Positions 1 through 11,479 of a stretch of DNA of 64,000 bases are shown here, piece by piece (the stretch's first letter is position 1; each line of letters begins with the position of its first letter). Source of the DNA: Armigeres subalbatus. Its lineage: Eukaryota; Arthropoda; Insecta; Diptera; Culicidae. A program made the translations under genes and the position numbers. The notes beneath the pieces are model-generated. The model was given only the letters and a program-made list of their open reading frames with translations. It had not been told where the DNA came from and made no database searches. The stretch spans positions 295,521,293 to 295,585,292 of the forward strand of contig NC_085140.1 in assembly GCF_024139115.2 (NCBI RefSeq). The letters are read 5' to 3'.

Positions 1-690
1 ATTTGTCACCCTGTATCCGAGTCTTCCCCTTAGACGTAGTTTACGTCAAAAAATCAATTTGATTACAATTTCTCACATCGTATGTACACAATAATGAATA
101 GACCACCTTCTCCAATGTTTGGAATATTATTTAAAATTCCGTTTGAGTAATGTTTTAGTTCACAAGACTCAAATTATTAAAAACAAAATTATAAAACACA
201 TTTATTTTTATTTTCCTACCTCTGAACTGTTGATTTGATGCACTGCTCGATTGCTACTAGCAGATTCATCTCATTTCAGGCCGTTGTTTTCCACTCAATT
301 TCAAGCTAAAACAAATGTATCCTTTCAAAATACACTTCACAACACATAGAGCACATCACATTTTCACTTTAAATATAATCATATTTGAAAAACTAACGCC
401 ATTTCCTATAGTTTGATATAGGTTTATTTCGAACAACGTCTAAATTATCCTTGTCCGTATTCCAAACTATTTACATGGCCTGCAGCATGGCCTGCAGAAT
501 GAACTTTCATTGTGAAATTCAACTCTTATGTTTGTAAAACAAGGTATATCGAAGAGATAAGCTATGACAAACATAAAATTAAACTGATAAGTTGGAAAAC
601 TACAATAAAAACTGCAATTTTGTAATTATATTTCAACTCAAATACAAAACATTGAAGAATTCGGCATCACTGCAATCATATCGTTACGTA

Positions 691-2112
691 CACTCAGAAA
701 TAAATGTATACTAAATAGGTTAAAATTCATGCTAACTGGCTATTCGCCTGGTTGACCCCGCATTAGTTTAAATTTGGACAAAACGGAGATAGTATAACTT
801 CAACTTATTAACGCATAGTATAACTTCCCAGTATTTGGCAATAGTATAAAGCCGTTTTAATGATTTTAGTTTTGTTTTTGTTCTGTCAGAAACAATAAAC
901 ACAATAAATTTTTAATTTCTTTCATAACATTTAGGTCGATTTAGGTCTTACTAATTATGTTTCATTGATTTATTTAATAGCAGAAATTAACTGAGTCATT
1001 CTATGACGGAAGTGCAAAGGCAAATTCGATGATAGGTTTACGTTCGGAGGACTAATTCGGCACATAAAATCCGCGAGATCCTGGTCTTCGAATTCTGTCA
1101 AGTCAACCAGTGGCATGTCTGATTTTCCGGCGGAATGATGATGACCGTCCAATGCTGAGCCCGTATCGCAACGACGGTATTCACGCCAACAGCAGCAAAC
1201 AATCCTATACATACGTGCACGAAAATAACATCGTCCATGAACTGTTATTTTCCTCATTTTACTCGGTCAGAGTTTCGTCCTCCATCGCCATTCTTATTGC
1301 ACGGCATCGACGACACCGACCCACTGACGACACCGTTCCAACACCTCGGTGAATGGCGCCAGATATAACAAGTGTCCCACAGATACCGATGCTTATCAAT
1401 CTTGTCGAATACCAGGTCCATATGACCGCGATCCATCTCCATCCAGTACAGCGCGTTACCGTTGACATTTTCCCCAAGTCCCGATCTGGTATGGCCACGG
1501 TTTGCCTCTATATTTTATCTCTGTCCGATTAACATGGGTTCCGCTTTCGTCCGTTAAACATGTTCCGCCACTTGATGGCTTCTGAGTTCTGACTCTTGAG
1601 GTACCCGGGTGCTGTTTTTTTTACTTTGGCATTCCTACGTTTTGGTCACGATGGATCTATATTCGTGGTCACTGCAGTCACATAAAAAACGATCGGTTCA
1701 AGGCACAAATTTCGATGTCTTTCTGCCATTTTTTTATGGCGGATCGTGCGAACAGATTTTTGCCTTTAGGTAAATACATATAAAATATTTTTTTTACATG
1801 TTTAATGTTCTCTGTCAATATAGTTTTCTACAGAATTACTTACGTTAAAAATATGAATGATTCGCCATAAGTGCGCCACAAATCTTTACATCGAAAAAAC
1901 GTTCTTGATTGTTTCACGTGTTTCAGTATAGAAAACATGTCTCCCTGGCAAGCAATATAGTAATACAATATTAAATATTCAAGCAAAAATCTGCCTTAGT
2001 ATAAATTTTAATGTTTGATAGTATACTTTTTATACAAGGCTATGTTTAAATGTAACAAATCACTAGAATGATTAAAATTTAAACAGTCTTCGTTTATTCT
2101 CAATTCTGAGTG
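691..2112. mobile_element. TA-flanked DNA transposon insertion, 1.42 kb
   Basis: The insertion begins CACTCAGAAATAAA and its reverse-complemented end begins CACTCAGAATTGAG, giving a 9-bp terminal inverted repeat. TA lies on both sides (689-690 and 2113-2114). The second copy of the locus has the uninterrupted site with one TA at 20,376-20,377, so the ends are defined to the base. TA target duplication is typical of the Tc1/mariner superfamily, though the short inverted repeat does not fix the family. Minus-strand coding-like pieces lie at about 970-1,498 (for example ...LTEFEDQDLADFMCRISPP) in more than one frame; I do not recognise them. No intact transposase is visible. Confidence 0.85.
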
Positions 2113-4190
2113 TATACACACAAGTAATAGTGTGCGTATTTTATGTTGGAAACAGTATTATTGATATAGGTACGAAATTTGAGCATAGGATTAACTGTTT
2201 TTGAATGTTATTGAAATAGGTACATAGGCAGTGATGATGTTTTTTAGCTAAATAGCTATAATGTGATAACAATTTCATTTTGAAGTTACCAAATTGTTAT
2301 CAATTAAAATGACGTGAGCTGAGCATAATTATTCTCATTTACTTGATTATTGGGTGAGAAATAAATGCATTTCATGCGCATTGCTTATTATTGTTATTGA
2401 TTAGGAACAGATACCCTACATGATTGATATTTTGAATTTCTAGTGATGCACGAAAACAAGATATGCCAATGATTGGAATATTTCTGAATAACAAATGTTG
2501 CAAATGGAAAGAGGATGCTCCCTAGAGCTCTTCTGAAATATTTCATCAAATTTTTAAAACCCAAATGTGAGCAATTCGGATCCAAGAAAGGCATTACTAC
2601 CACTGAGGAATAAATTTGGGTTTTCATAGTAAATTTAAAAAACAATTGTCGTATCCAACAATTTGCATATCTTAAGGGCTAGTTTTGTTAGAAACCAGTG
2701 ACATAAGTAATCAAATAATTTTCTAAATATCCATGCATGATGCTCTAATCCTTAATGAACAAAACTGCCTTGCGTAGTTTACGTTGGGGTTCGTGTCTTG
2801 TACATAACACTTAAGATTTTTTAATAGGTCATTGCTCTGAATCTGAAACTGGCGGCGTGAGAGCCGAATTGGTGCAAATAGCAATAATGTCGTGACATTC
2901 CGAGACATTTTGTATTGTTCTTTATGTTGATTATTTTACATTGTATTTAGAGCAATGGTCTGTTTGATAAAGTTCTAGGATCCTTCAAGCACTACTGTGA
3001 ATCAAAAATCAGAATCCTAAATAACTTTCGAAAAAGAAAAGTAATAGCCTTTAAAAGAAATCCCATGAGTTTGTTTATGACATTTCCTATTACTATTCAG
3101 GAGTTGCTTCGGAAATTCGTTCGGAAATTCCTGAAGTAAATTACGGGAGCCGAGGGAATAGAAGTTCTGATGTAATAGTTAGAGATGTTTGTAAAAGGAT
3201 GATTTTCAAAAAGAGCTCTAAGAAAAAAAAATAGAATTTTCAAAAAAATCCTTTGAAATTTTTAATTTTTGTACATTCATTTGCAGTGGAGTTTTGAAGA
3301 AATTCATTGAAGAATTCTGTAGTGGAGCACTGGGGAAATTCTGATTGATTATATAGAAGAACTTACGATGGTATTCTGCTAAGATGACTAACCGAATTAA
3401 TTCCTGGGGGTATCTCATACACAAAAAACATCTGGATTTTCTGAACGAACTTTTGGATAAATTCATGAAACCTGACCCGGGCAGAAGCCACGAACAGAAT
3501 AACAAAACATGATATGGACTTGATAAAAATGAGTTTGCATTTCCTTTGAGGTGATATAGCTCACGAACTAGATGATCGATTTGTACGGTTTTCTAACTAA
3601 TCGATTCGTCTTGGGCTTCTGCTGTGTTTGTATATACAAAGAATTTGTAAATTTGATGGGAAAGTTGAAAAAAATCAAAATACGATATAAGTGCGAGTTG
3701 GGAGGAAACCTAACGATCGCAAAAACAATATCTAGAGTGCGGCTCTGCAAACTTTACAATTGACGTTTAATGCAAATAATATAAACCCCAGCAAGATCGG
3801 TATGTTCAACTAGTATGAGATAAAGAACAGCAACATTATCAAAATTTACCGAAATATCATTTAAATATCAAGAAATGCTATGGATGAAAACAAACTAATG
3901 GCGTTGATATGGAACACTTAGCATAACTTAATCCCCTCATGATATTTTAGTTCAAAATATGATATTGTCGTCTGTCTTTTATCTCTATATATCATACCCA
4001 TATCTCATTTTGCTATCTTATCAACATTTGATATTATTGGAATTTTGTCTACTCGATGATATGGATGATTTTTTTAATTATCTACTTGCTTGCACAGCAT
4101 GTTCCCAAAATGGACAAATTGATACATAATTTGCGAAAAAGAATCACGTCGAACCCTCAACCTTCTACTCTCTTGTTGTGAATTTCCAAA
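2113..4190. other. AT-rich noncoding, duplicated
   Basis: Nothing gene-like is seen here. The stretch pairs with 20,376-22,510 nearly base for base apart from one-base gaps. Short frames here are not preserved between the two copies. Confidence 0.6.
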
Positions 4191-4560
4191 GGCATTCTTA
4201 AAGAAATTCAGAAGGATTTATTCTAAAGGAATCTCTGAAGGTATTCCTAAATAAATTTCCTTTGGTACAAGGGTACTCGAAGGATGTTCTAAAAAAATCT
4301 GAAGAAATTCCTTAAAGAATTCGTAAAAGAATTTCGATAATTCCGAAATTTCATTATATTTTTTTAAATTTGTAGAAATATCTTTATAAATTCAAATGAA
4401 TTTCTGGATATATCTCCGTTGTAAATTCTGAGGTTTTGCAGAAATTCTGGAGAAATTTCGGAATAATTTCTAGGAATATCAAAGATTTTTTGCAGAAATA
4501 TTGGTCAGAACTATATTTGGGTATTCTGTTCGGAAATTCTTTTACGAATTCCAAATGGCC
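4190..4560. repeat. Degenerate GGAATTTC-type minisatellite
   Basis: Short imperfect units built on GAAATTC/GAATTTC, spaced about 12-18 bp, run through this stretch. The same sequence class recurs at 9,056-9,800, 16,400-19,400, 22,510-22,910, 27,960-28,400, 28,940-29,900 and 32,000-33,200. Long frames rich in Phe, Arg, Ile and Asn within it are composition artefacts. Confidence 0.7.
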
Positions 4561-4727
4561 GCGAACCGAGCATTGTAGCTTCAAACTATTATAGGGACAG
4601 GGCAATACAGTGGTTTGACCACCAATCCATGCAATGGAACAGTATCACTCGAGAAACCATTGATATTGCTAATCCAACAATGATCAACATTAAGCACCCG
4701 CGCACTCATAGGAAGTTCGATCACTAA
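4560..4727 (+). other. Possible coding exon, copy 1
   Basis: An open stretch of 55 codons ends in TAA and translates to a coding-like peptide that starts REPSIVASNYYRDRA and ends KHPRTHRKFDH. Its partner at 22,921-23,088 has exactly the same length with about five substitutions and no gap, although surrounding copy-1 sequence carries frequent one-base deletions. I do not recognise the peptide. There is no start codon in frame here, so it would have to be an internal or last exon, or a transposon remnant. Confidence 0.3.
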
Positions 4728-7440
4728 CTCCAGCGAGACCGTCGGCAGGCATAGCACTAGCCGAAACCAAAAATATCAGCGAAAACAAGACAGAAAAATA
4801 TGCTGCCAAAAACACCGACCGGCCGCGCGCAATACTTCGATCTTTTCTTCCTTTGTAAGTTCCTTTCGATTTACAATTCTGTGATGCTTGTCGCTTAAAA
4901 TCCTTCCCAAACTCAAGGAAGAAATAAAGACCTGAATATTCTCATAGAAATTCAGAATTTAAAAAATTGGCGGAAAATGCGTTTCTTTTCTCAGATCAAT
5001 TGTGACGTATAAAATCAAATTTTAAGGAAAATATTCGATTTGGTGAATCTTGTCCCACAACTTCTGCTGGATCTAAAAATTGAAGGAATATCAGTTTTTT
5101 TCAGAACAATTTTGGGGCAGTGGAACTGTTCCGATTTTCTACTCACTGAACATATATTCATCTCATCGCGAAACAAAGAAATACAGCACCAACTTCGTTG
5201 CTTTTTTGTCAACTGCGTGCTTACTGCAGACAAAATCACAAAAATACGTTTATTACGCTGTTCGCATTTGGCTTTTGACGATTTTCGATTTTCCCTAAAG
5301 CTTTTTTAATTAACGTTTTTGTCTGACATTTTCCAGCTTGCATGCGTTTGTTCCGTTTTTTCATCGAAATGATCTGGCCTTCACTTCATGTTACTGAAGG
5401 AATCGTAAAATGCATGCTATGATGCTTTGTTTGTTAAACTTTCACTTTTCACATGTTCATAATTCAAATTGTTCTATTTCAGCATCATTAGATTCTTTTC
5501 TAACGTTGAATCCAAACAAATACTCACCGCTCTTGGTCATGGCTCTCTGTCACTTTCATCTGACATATTCACTGAACCGTGAATTGCTGCGCATTCGCCT
5601 TTGTTTACGAGTGCCGCATTTTCCCACATCATCATCATCCAGCGCACTCACGCAAACTCCCAACCCGCATCGAAACGAAACAAACGGCGTCGAATCGGAT
5701 GCTGCTGCTGCTGCGCTGCTATTCCACACCCGCATCGACGATCATCATCATCCACCGAAGAGCTTTCTTTCGGAAAACCTTCCTCGCATTTCTACCACCC
5801 TGACCATTTATTCGAGATCACTTTCATTCAGATCGTTCTTGTCGGTTTCCGAAGAAACAACATCATCCCCGATCATCACGGAGATCGTCGGAAGCGAGAT
5901 CAGTCTGCTGTTTGGTCGGTGAAGATCACTGCCGCGCGCGCAGCATCATCTTCGTTGTTTTGACTTAAAATGCTCTTCCTACGCATCTCAGCCTGCTCCG
6001 TTCGTTGACTCAGCCGTGATCGTTGGAGCGTGAAATCGTGCGCGCAGATCACACCACAAGGCACGCGATGCGCGCGCACTTCCGAGAACCGATGTAGGGT
6101 GAAGTTCTTTCGCTCAGTGCTGTCTGCGGGCGATGCAAGAGTCTTCTCGTAGTGAAAAGTGATCGGTAGGATTGTGATGAACATACGCTAACGAAAGATC
6201 GAAGAAGGAAAGCACGCAAGGCGCATGAATGAAACTAATTTGAAAATTCAATTAGGGCATATGATCGATCAATAGTTAATTGATGATTCAGCTTTCTTTA
6301 TCCAAACGTTCTGGATTGTAAATCCTTTAAACGTCTCGGATAATGTTATAAAACATTATTACCGAGACCAGCAAGAGAAGCTGACTTATCACTACGATAA
6401 TTGCTGTGGCGGATAATCTGCCTCTATCGATGACATTTTTCAGCATCCGCTTACCGTCTGTACTAGTGCTGATAAATTTCGACTCATTCCATTGAACGCT
6501 GAAAGGCAAATCTAGTCAGTTTTATACCTCAGTAGTTTTTCATGTTAATGCCTCTTCTCAATTGAGATCCCAATCACTTGATTAACAGGCGTTCAAAAAA
6601 AAAAAAAAAAATGGGGATTGTAGGGAAGACATATTTTCTTATTTAATATGTAATGTATTATTGATTTCGAATTGATGCTGGCGCTTATTTTGGCAAAGTC
6701 TTTTTAAAAATTGGTTTCTCGGCAAGTTTTGAACCTGATATATATAGGGTGTAGGGAGGGATGTAGGGTCGTAAGAAAAATGACACTTCAAAAGTGACGT
6801 ATATTGTTTCGCAACGCAACGTGGTGGAGTACAAAAGTAGGCTAATGGCATGCTAAAACATGTCAAGCGTCTTCTTCGTTCAGCTTGTGCGAAGATCACA
6901 TATTTAGATTCAAACTTAATGCTTATCATCGTGCTGCTGAGCCTGCTTTTTTTTGTATTCCGCGATTGACATTGAGATTTCACGTTTGATAATTCGACTT
7001 TGGTTTGATCATCACCGATCTTGCCAAGCAAATAAATCATCATATGCAACGGTGACTAAAAAATCTATTCGGTAAAGCATAATTTAATTTTTAACCTTAC
7101 AATCTACAGTCCCTACTGAAAGTTTTAAAATGATTTCAATTGTTTTCAAAATATATCCAAGAAGTCAAATTAACATCAAACTGTGACTGTGTTTTGTTAC
7201 CTGAAGGCATTCTGGGTCATCCAAACCTCTCTTGATTTCGAAAGTAGAAATGTATAGCCACAACAGCAGATTTTATGTCACTCGCAGCTCCGCAATGTAT
7301 TCCACCAAAACGGATTTGCCGACGGATTATAGTTACAATAATTGCATTTCAGTAAAAAAAACAATGCACGTATTTTGCAGAAAATAATTTCGAATATTTG
7401 TTTATTTACATATTTCACCACAGTCATTGCTTGTCATGTC
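4728..7440. other. Noncoding stretch with CpG-rich island, duplicated
   Basis: No supported gene. About 5,580-6,180 is richer in C, G and CpG than its surroundings (CGCGCGC-type words, CATCATCAT runs) and is conserved in copy 2 at about 24,080-24,900. It could be a promoter or untranslated exon, but I see no open frame preserved in both copies. The remainder is AT-rich. Confidence 0.45.
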
Positions 7441-7446
7441 CCATGT

Positions 7447-7851
7447 TTACAGCCAGTGCTTGTTATATCGAGGCCATAACCGTATCCATATCCACCATAA
7501 TTCCACTGTCCATTGTCCACAACCTTGCACCAACGACGGCCACTGGTGAAAGTATCCCCAGTTCTTGCCATGGCTGGCCAACTTCATAAACGCTCGGTAG
7601 GAGTACTTTCCATAAGCAACATCTGGGACCACATCGATCTTACCGCCATACAAACCCCCGTAGGCTGGCCAAACCGTACTGGACTTCAGTGGCCATGGGT
7701 TGGAGTAGGTCACAACATCTTGAACGTACGGAGCGGGTGATGCATTGGCGACGATCGCCAACGTCATTGCAATAACAGCAATAGCGAACTGCAAACATAA
7801 GATTGTAAATCGTAGTGCATTTAATAGAAAGTTCAAATTGATTACCTTCAT
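7447..7851 (-). pseudogene. Secreted Gly/Tyr-rich protein gene A, frameshifted copy 1
   Basis: This is the copy-1 counterpart of the intact gene at 26,285-26,695. It keeps the ATG (7849-7851), the AAG second codon, the 57-nt intron (7789-7845) and the start of exon 2 coding for a signal peptide and YVQDVVTYSNPWPLKSSTVW. The downstream frame is broken by six one-base deletions relative to copy 2 in about 350 bp, with only about three exon substitutions. That ratio is odd for natural decay, where substitutions normally outnumber indels, so the breaks may be sequencing errors and the gene may be intact in the animal. It is divergent from gene B copy 1 at 8,523, as in the other two copies of the pair. 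Confidence 0.85.
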
Positions 7852-8249
7852 TATAGCGCTGCGGATTTAGTTGGTTTGATCTTCGGGAACACTGCTGGTT
7901 GACTGGTGAAGAGTCATTTTCAGTGATCCATTTTATATAAATTGGTCAATGCTATAAACGAAGAGTCAGGTGAGCAATTTCTTAGTAATGCTGGTACATA
8001 CAAAATACTAACTACCTATATGACAATTTTACATTGATTATTTTTTCAGTATTTAAACTTTTTGGTGTAATTAATTGTCGTCCACTGTTCACTTCATTGG
8101 GATTCATTATTCAATTTCCTCTAGACTGTTTGCTCAGTTGCTCAGATTGCTCAGTTTGGTCACAGAAATTCGACTTCCAGATTGTTCAATATTGATATAA
8201 AGTGTAGAACAAAGAATAGTTGATAAATAAATCGCGAACGATTCAACTT

Positions 8250-8345
8250 CATATTTCAACATATATCGCATCCGCGTTACTGATCTTGAAAACGATATGA
8301 TTGTTGATTATTGCTAGTAACAGCAAAGAAATAAAAAGAACAAAA
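8250..8345. promoter_or_regulatory. Conserved intergenic block of the A/B pair, copy 1
   Basis: This carries the words ATTTCAACATATATCGCATC and ACTGATCTTGAAAACGATAT, which recur at about 27,065-27,160 and, inverted, at about 39,665-39,755. It lies between two divergent promoters, so it is a candidate shared enhancer. Function is inferred. Confidence 0.45.
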
Positions 8346-8522
8346 TCATTCATTGTGTTTGTTGACCATTTTTTTGCCACCGGGTATTTATGACACTTCC
8401 TATCTGGAATTTGAAATCGATTCATACAGTATAAAAGCAAACGGGTTTACATACTTCACATCAGTCAATTTATTGTTTCAACTGTGCAATAGGTTCTGGT
8501 TCTTTCAATCTAGAAAACGAAT

Positions 8523-8903
8523 ATGAAGGTAATGAAGAATATCGAATTTTTATCTCAATCGTATAACATTTTCGTATTCTTCATAGGCCGTCAATGTCAT
8601 CGTTGCTCTGGTTCTGGCCATCTGCCCAATCGTCCCCTTCGACATATATTCAAGATGTAGTGACCTACGGCAACCGCGGTCTCTGAAGACCAGCACGGTG
8701 TAGCCAACCTACGCTGGATTGTCGACGATGAAGGTCACTGTCGTACCAGATGTTGCTATGGAAAGTACGCATATCCGAACGTGTATGGAAGTTTGCCTGT
8801 TTATGCAAGGACTGGAATCATCCGTACCAGTTGTAACTGTTGGTGCTAAGGTTGTCGACAATATTGGTTATGGATATGGACTGGACATAACAACTTGGTA
8901 TTG
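8523..8903 (+). pseudogene. Secreted Tyr-rich protein gene B, frameshifted copy 1
   Basis: This is the copy-1 counterpart of the intact gene at 27,336-27,725. ATG AAG is followed by a GT...AG intron (8529-8586, one base longer than in copy 2) and by exon 2 starting AVNVIVALVLAIC, a signal-peptide core. Small deletions then break the frame (around GCCCAATCGTCC and CAACCGCGG), and it reopens in other frames (KVVDNIGYGYGLD near the end). The TATA box and upstream region are retained. As with gene A copy 1, the damage is almost wholly one-base gaps, so sequencing error is a live alternative to true pseudogenisation. Confidence 0.8.
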
Positions 8904-9055
8904 ATTAACATATCTTTTCCTTTCTTATGATAAAGTAATTCCACAGTCATTCCTTCGTTAATTATTTTTTATTGGAAATCATATTTCACTATCCAACAAC
9001 TTAACCTCCAATAAGTGATACTGCTTTCGTTAAAACAAATTGAGCTTAGGGCCTC

Positions 9056-9840
9056 CTCCTTAAAGGAATTTTCTTTCTAGAGGTATTCCTTGAACAATTT
9101 CCGTAGGTGCTGTAGGTACTGAAGGAGTTATTTTAACGAAATATTTTCGGAAATACCTTTCAAAATTCCTTCCAGAAATTCCTTCCGAAATTCTTCTAAG
9201 GATTTTTTTTTTCCAGAATTCCTTTCAAGATTCTTTTTGGGATTCCGAAAATCTTTCAGAAATTCCTTTAAGAATAGCTATGGTAATTGTTTAAGGAAAC
9301 TCTTCGAAATTTCTTCAGGAAAATTCCATTTATGAATTCCTTTGAAAAATGCTTTAAGGCTTTAAGGATTTCTGCCGGAATTGAATTAGGAGGTCCTTCC
9401 TTCTTTTTTTTAAATGAATTTCAATTCATTATTTCAATATACTAACTACCTATATGACATTAATTCAATATTTCAATAAAGTATCAAACAAATTCTTCCA
9501 GTAATTCGTCAGGAAATCCCTTCGAAAATATATTAAAAATCTGGAATTCCCTTGCAATTTCCTTTTTGAGGATTGCTCAAAAATTCTTTCAAAAGGAAGT
9601 TCGCATTGAAATTTCGATGAAGACTGACTTCAGAGGATTTTCCGAAGAATCTGTGGAAGAATGTTAAAAATTAATGACTTAATTTTCTAAATTATTCCAG
9701 GAGAGAATTCCTGAAGTGGAAAGAATTTTTGAAGGATTTTCGGAAAGGTATTTCAAAATAAATTCTAGAACAAATTTCTGAAGGATCTGAAAAAATTTGG
9801 GAAATATTTTGCAAACCTTTTGCAAGTAATTCGGACAAAG
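9056..9840. repeat. Degenerate GGAATTTC-type repeat, copy 1
   Basis: AT-rich imperfect repeat that pairs with 32,553-33,230. It ends at a (CACA)(CATA) microsatellite at about 9,865-9,893, also present at about 33,273-33,300. No gene is seen. Confidence 0.65.
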
Positions 9841-10189
9841 ATCCAAAAAGTTTGTCTACAAATACACGCACACACACATACATACATACATACAGACATC
9901 ACCTGCGACATCACCATCAGTCATCACCTGGGCTGAAATGGTGAGTTGACGTCTGAGAAGACGACCTACACGCTCTGGTCCTCAAGGTTCCAATCTCACG
10001 CTTCCACGGATCTTCCGATGACATCGAACGCCAGCTAAGGGTTTTGTTAGCTGGTGGTGCAGCCTGTACTGTTGTCCTCCTGACATCAGCTAGAGTGAGG
10101 AGTGCGACCAAGGGACCATCGTCCCTAACCCTAATTCAAGGCGTTAAGCGACCCGTGCCGAGGGATGCATGGAAGGGGTGAAATGAGCT

Positions 10190-11400
10190 AGGCTTTTAAC
10201 GGAGCCTGTGGGGATCCTGGGCACCCTCCACAGTATGTCCCCGGGTCATGCTGCGCTCTGGCTGGTGGACCTCTTTCCCGAGCAACTGGTGGGACCAAAA
10301 ATGGAAAACCAAGTCAATTCTTCAATTAGTGGTAGTAGTGTAGCCGACAACCCCTTCGCAAGAGGTGGGTTGTTCAGGTCTCCGCCTAGGAGGCCAGAGG
10401 CAATAGTCGGCAGCTCGGTGCACAGCGCCAGCGTGGGTTACCTAACCTTCTCCCCGGCTACGCCGGTAGTGGTTATGGACGGCCCAAGGCTTGTGAGGGC
10501 GATGAACCGCAAATGCGATGGGCTTTCGGCCTTCGAGGTGGCGACGGACCAGCAAAAACGGTGGTGCCAAAGTCTACACAGACTGAGGCTCAAGTTTTCG
10601 CTGGCACGTCGGGGGTGACTAATCCAACGGAGCAGACACAAAACAGGAGACAGTCTGGGGATGAGCTCCGTGGCGGCCGCTCAAAACGCGGAGGATTACT
10701 ACCCCGAACAACGGTAGTGGGTTGGAAGCTAGACTGACCCGGGTACCTCCAAAACCGGGGAGGAAGGACCTGGAAAGGTCTCCACCAGAAAAGACGGTGG
10801 TAGGGGGTGACTGCAGGCTGAAGCTCTCAGCCGCACCAGACCATGGAAATAGAGGGGATGACGCCTCCTGGACTCTGGTCAAGAACAAGAGAAACCGAAG
10901 ACGTCAAGGGCAGAAAAGAAGGCCCAGGCGAATGAGGGTAGCAAGAAGTCTGGGGTAGCGCCAATCGCTCCAGGGGCGATGCCCTGTCTCAAAACGGACG
11001 AGGCTAAGTACTCGGACGTCTTGAAAACGATGAGGGTGACGTCAAGCTCGGTGAACTCGGCGCCGACGTACGTCGAATAAACGTACCCGGATGGGCTAAA
11101 GCGGGCGTCTCGCAAAGGGCGTCGCCTACAAGATTGCCGGAGAAGTCCTAGGCGAGACGGCGGTCAAGTGAGGCACTCGAGACGGAGGTGAATCTAGGGT
11201 TAAAGACCTGGACGAGATCACCGAAGTCGAAGAGCTCGTCACGGCACTGCGGCGACAGTGCGAAGTGGAGGCGTCCACCGCAACCGTTCGGCTACGGAAA
11301 GGTCCGGCAAGGTCCGGCAAGGTTAGCCGTGTGGTGTCGGCAGCCGGTTGTCTGGCTAAGAATAACGCTACGGATTGCCTGTTCCAGTGGTAAAAGTCCA
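10190..11400 (+). mobile_element. R1-type non-LTR retrotransposon, 5' part and ORF1 relic (copy 1)
   Basis: The element starts near the GCTAACGGAGCCTGTG-like word also seen at 11,500 and 33,625. An ORF1 start is at 10,301 (MENQVNSSISGSS) and the frame then breaks repeatedly. The sequence parallels the better-preserved copy at 33,625-35,127, where the same ORF1 ends in zinc knuckles. Similarity to that copy stops near 11,300, before the knuckles. ORF1 of this clade encodes a nucleic-acid-binding chaperone for the retrotransposition particle. This copy is dead: many frameshifts and no ORF2 in continuity. Confidence 0.7.
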
Positions 11401-11479
11401 CCATACAGGCCCCTAATTCTTGGTGTGATGCGGCTTTATGCTTACCGTGCCTATGAATGAATGGTTAGGGGGTCTAAAA

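Larger units (their letters stand above)
50..11300. repeat. Duplicated block, copy 1
   Basis: This stretch repeats most of 16,034-34,775 in the same orientation. By eye, 100-690 pairs with 19,785-20,377, 2,113-9,055 with 20,376-27,888, and 9,056-11,300 with 32,553-34,775. The left breakpoint lies near the shared CAATTTGATTACAATTTCTC at about 52 and 16,036. Copy 1 lacks the 4.7-kb segment 27,889-32,550 and three insertions of copy 2, and carries its own 1.42-kb insertion. It differs from copy 2 mainly by scattered one-base deletions. It is either a real tandem duplication or a second haplotype joined by assembly. Confidence 0.9.

Noticed and set aside
4190..4560. CRISPR-like spacing of short repeats
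   Set aside because: Units are imperfect and variable, spacers are not unique, and the genome is eukaryotic.
5410..5963. Overlapping 120- and 170-codon frames in the CpG-rich island
   Set aside because: Not maintained in the partner at 24,086-24,415, where different frames are open; His/Ser/Thr runs come from CATCATCAT repeats.
10208..10618. 136-codon frame as a host protein
   Set aside because: It is the start of R1-type ORF1 (MENQVNSSISGSS...) and has a damaged partner at 33,735.
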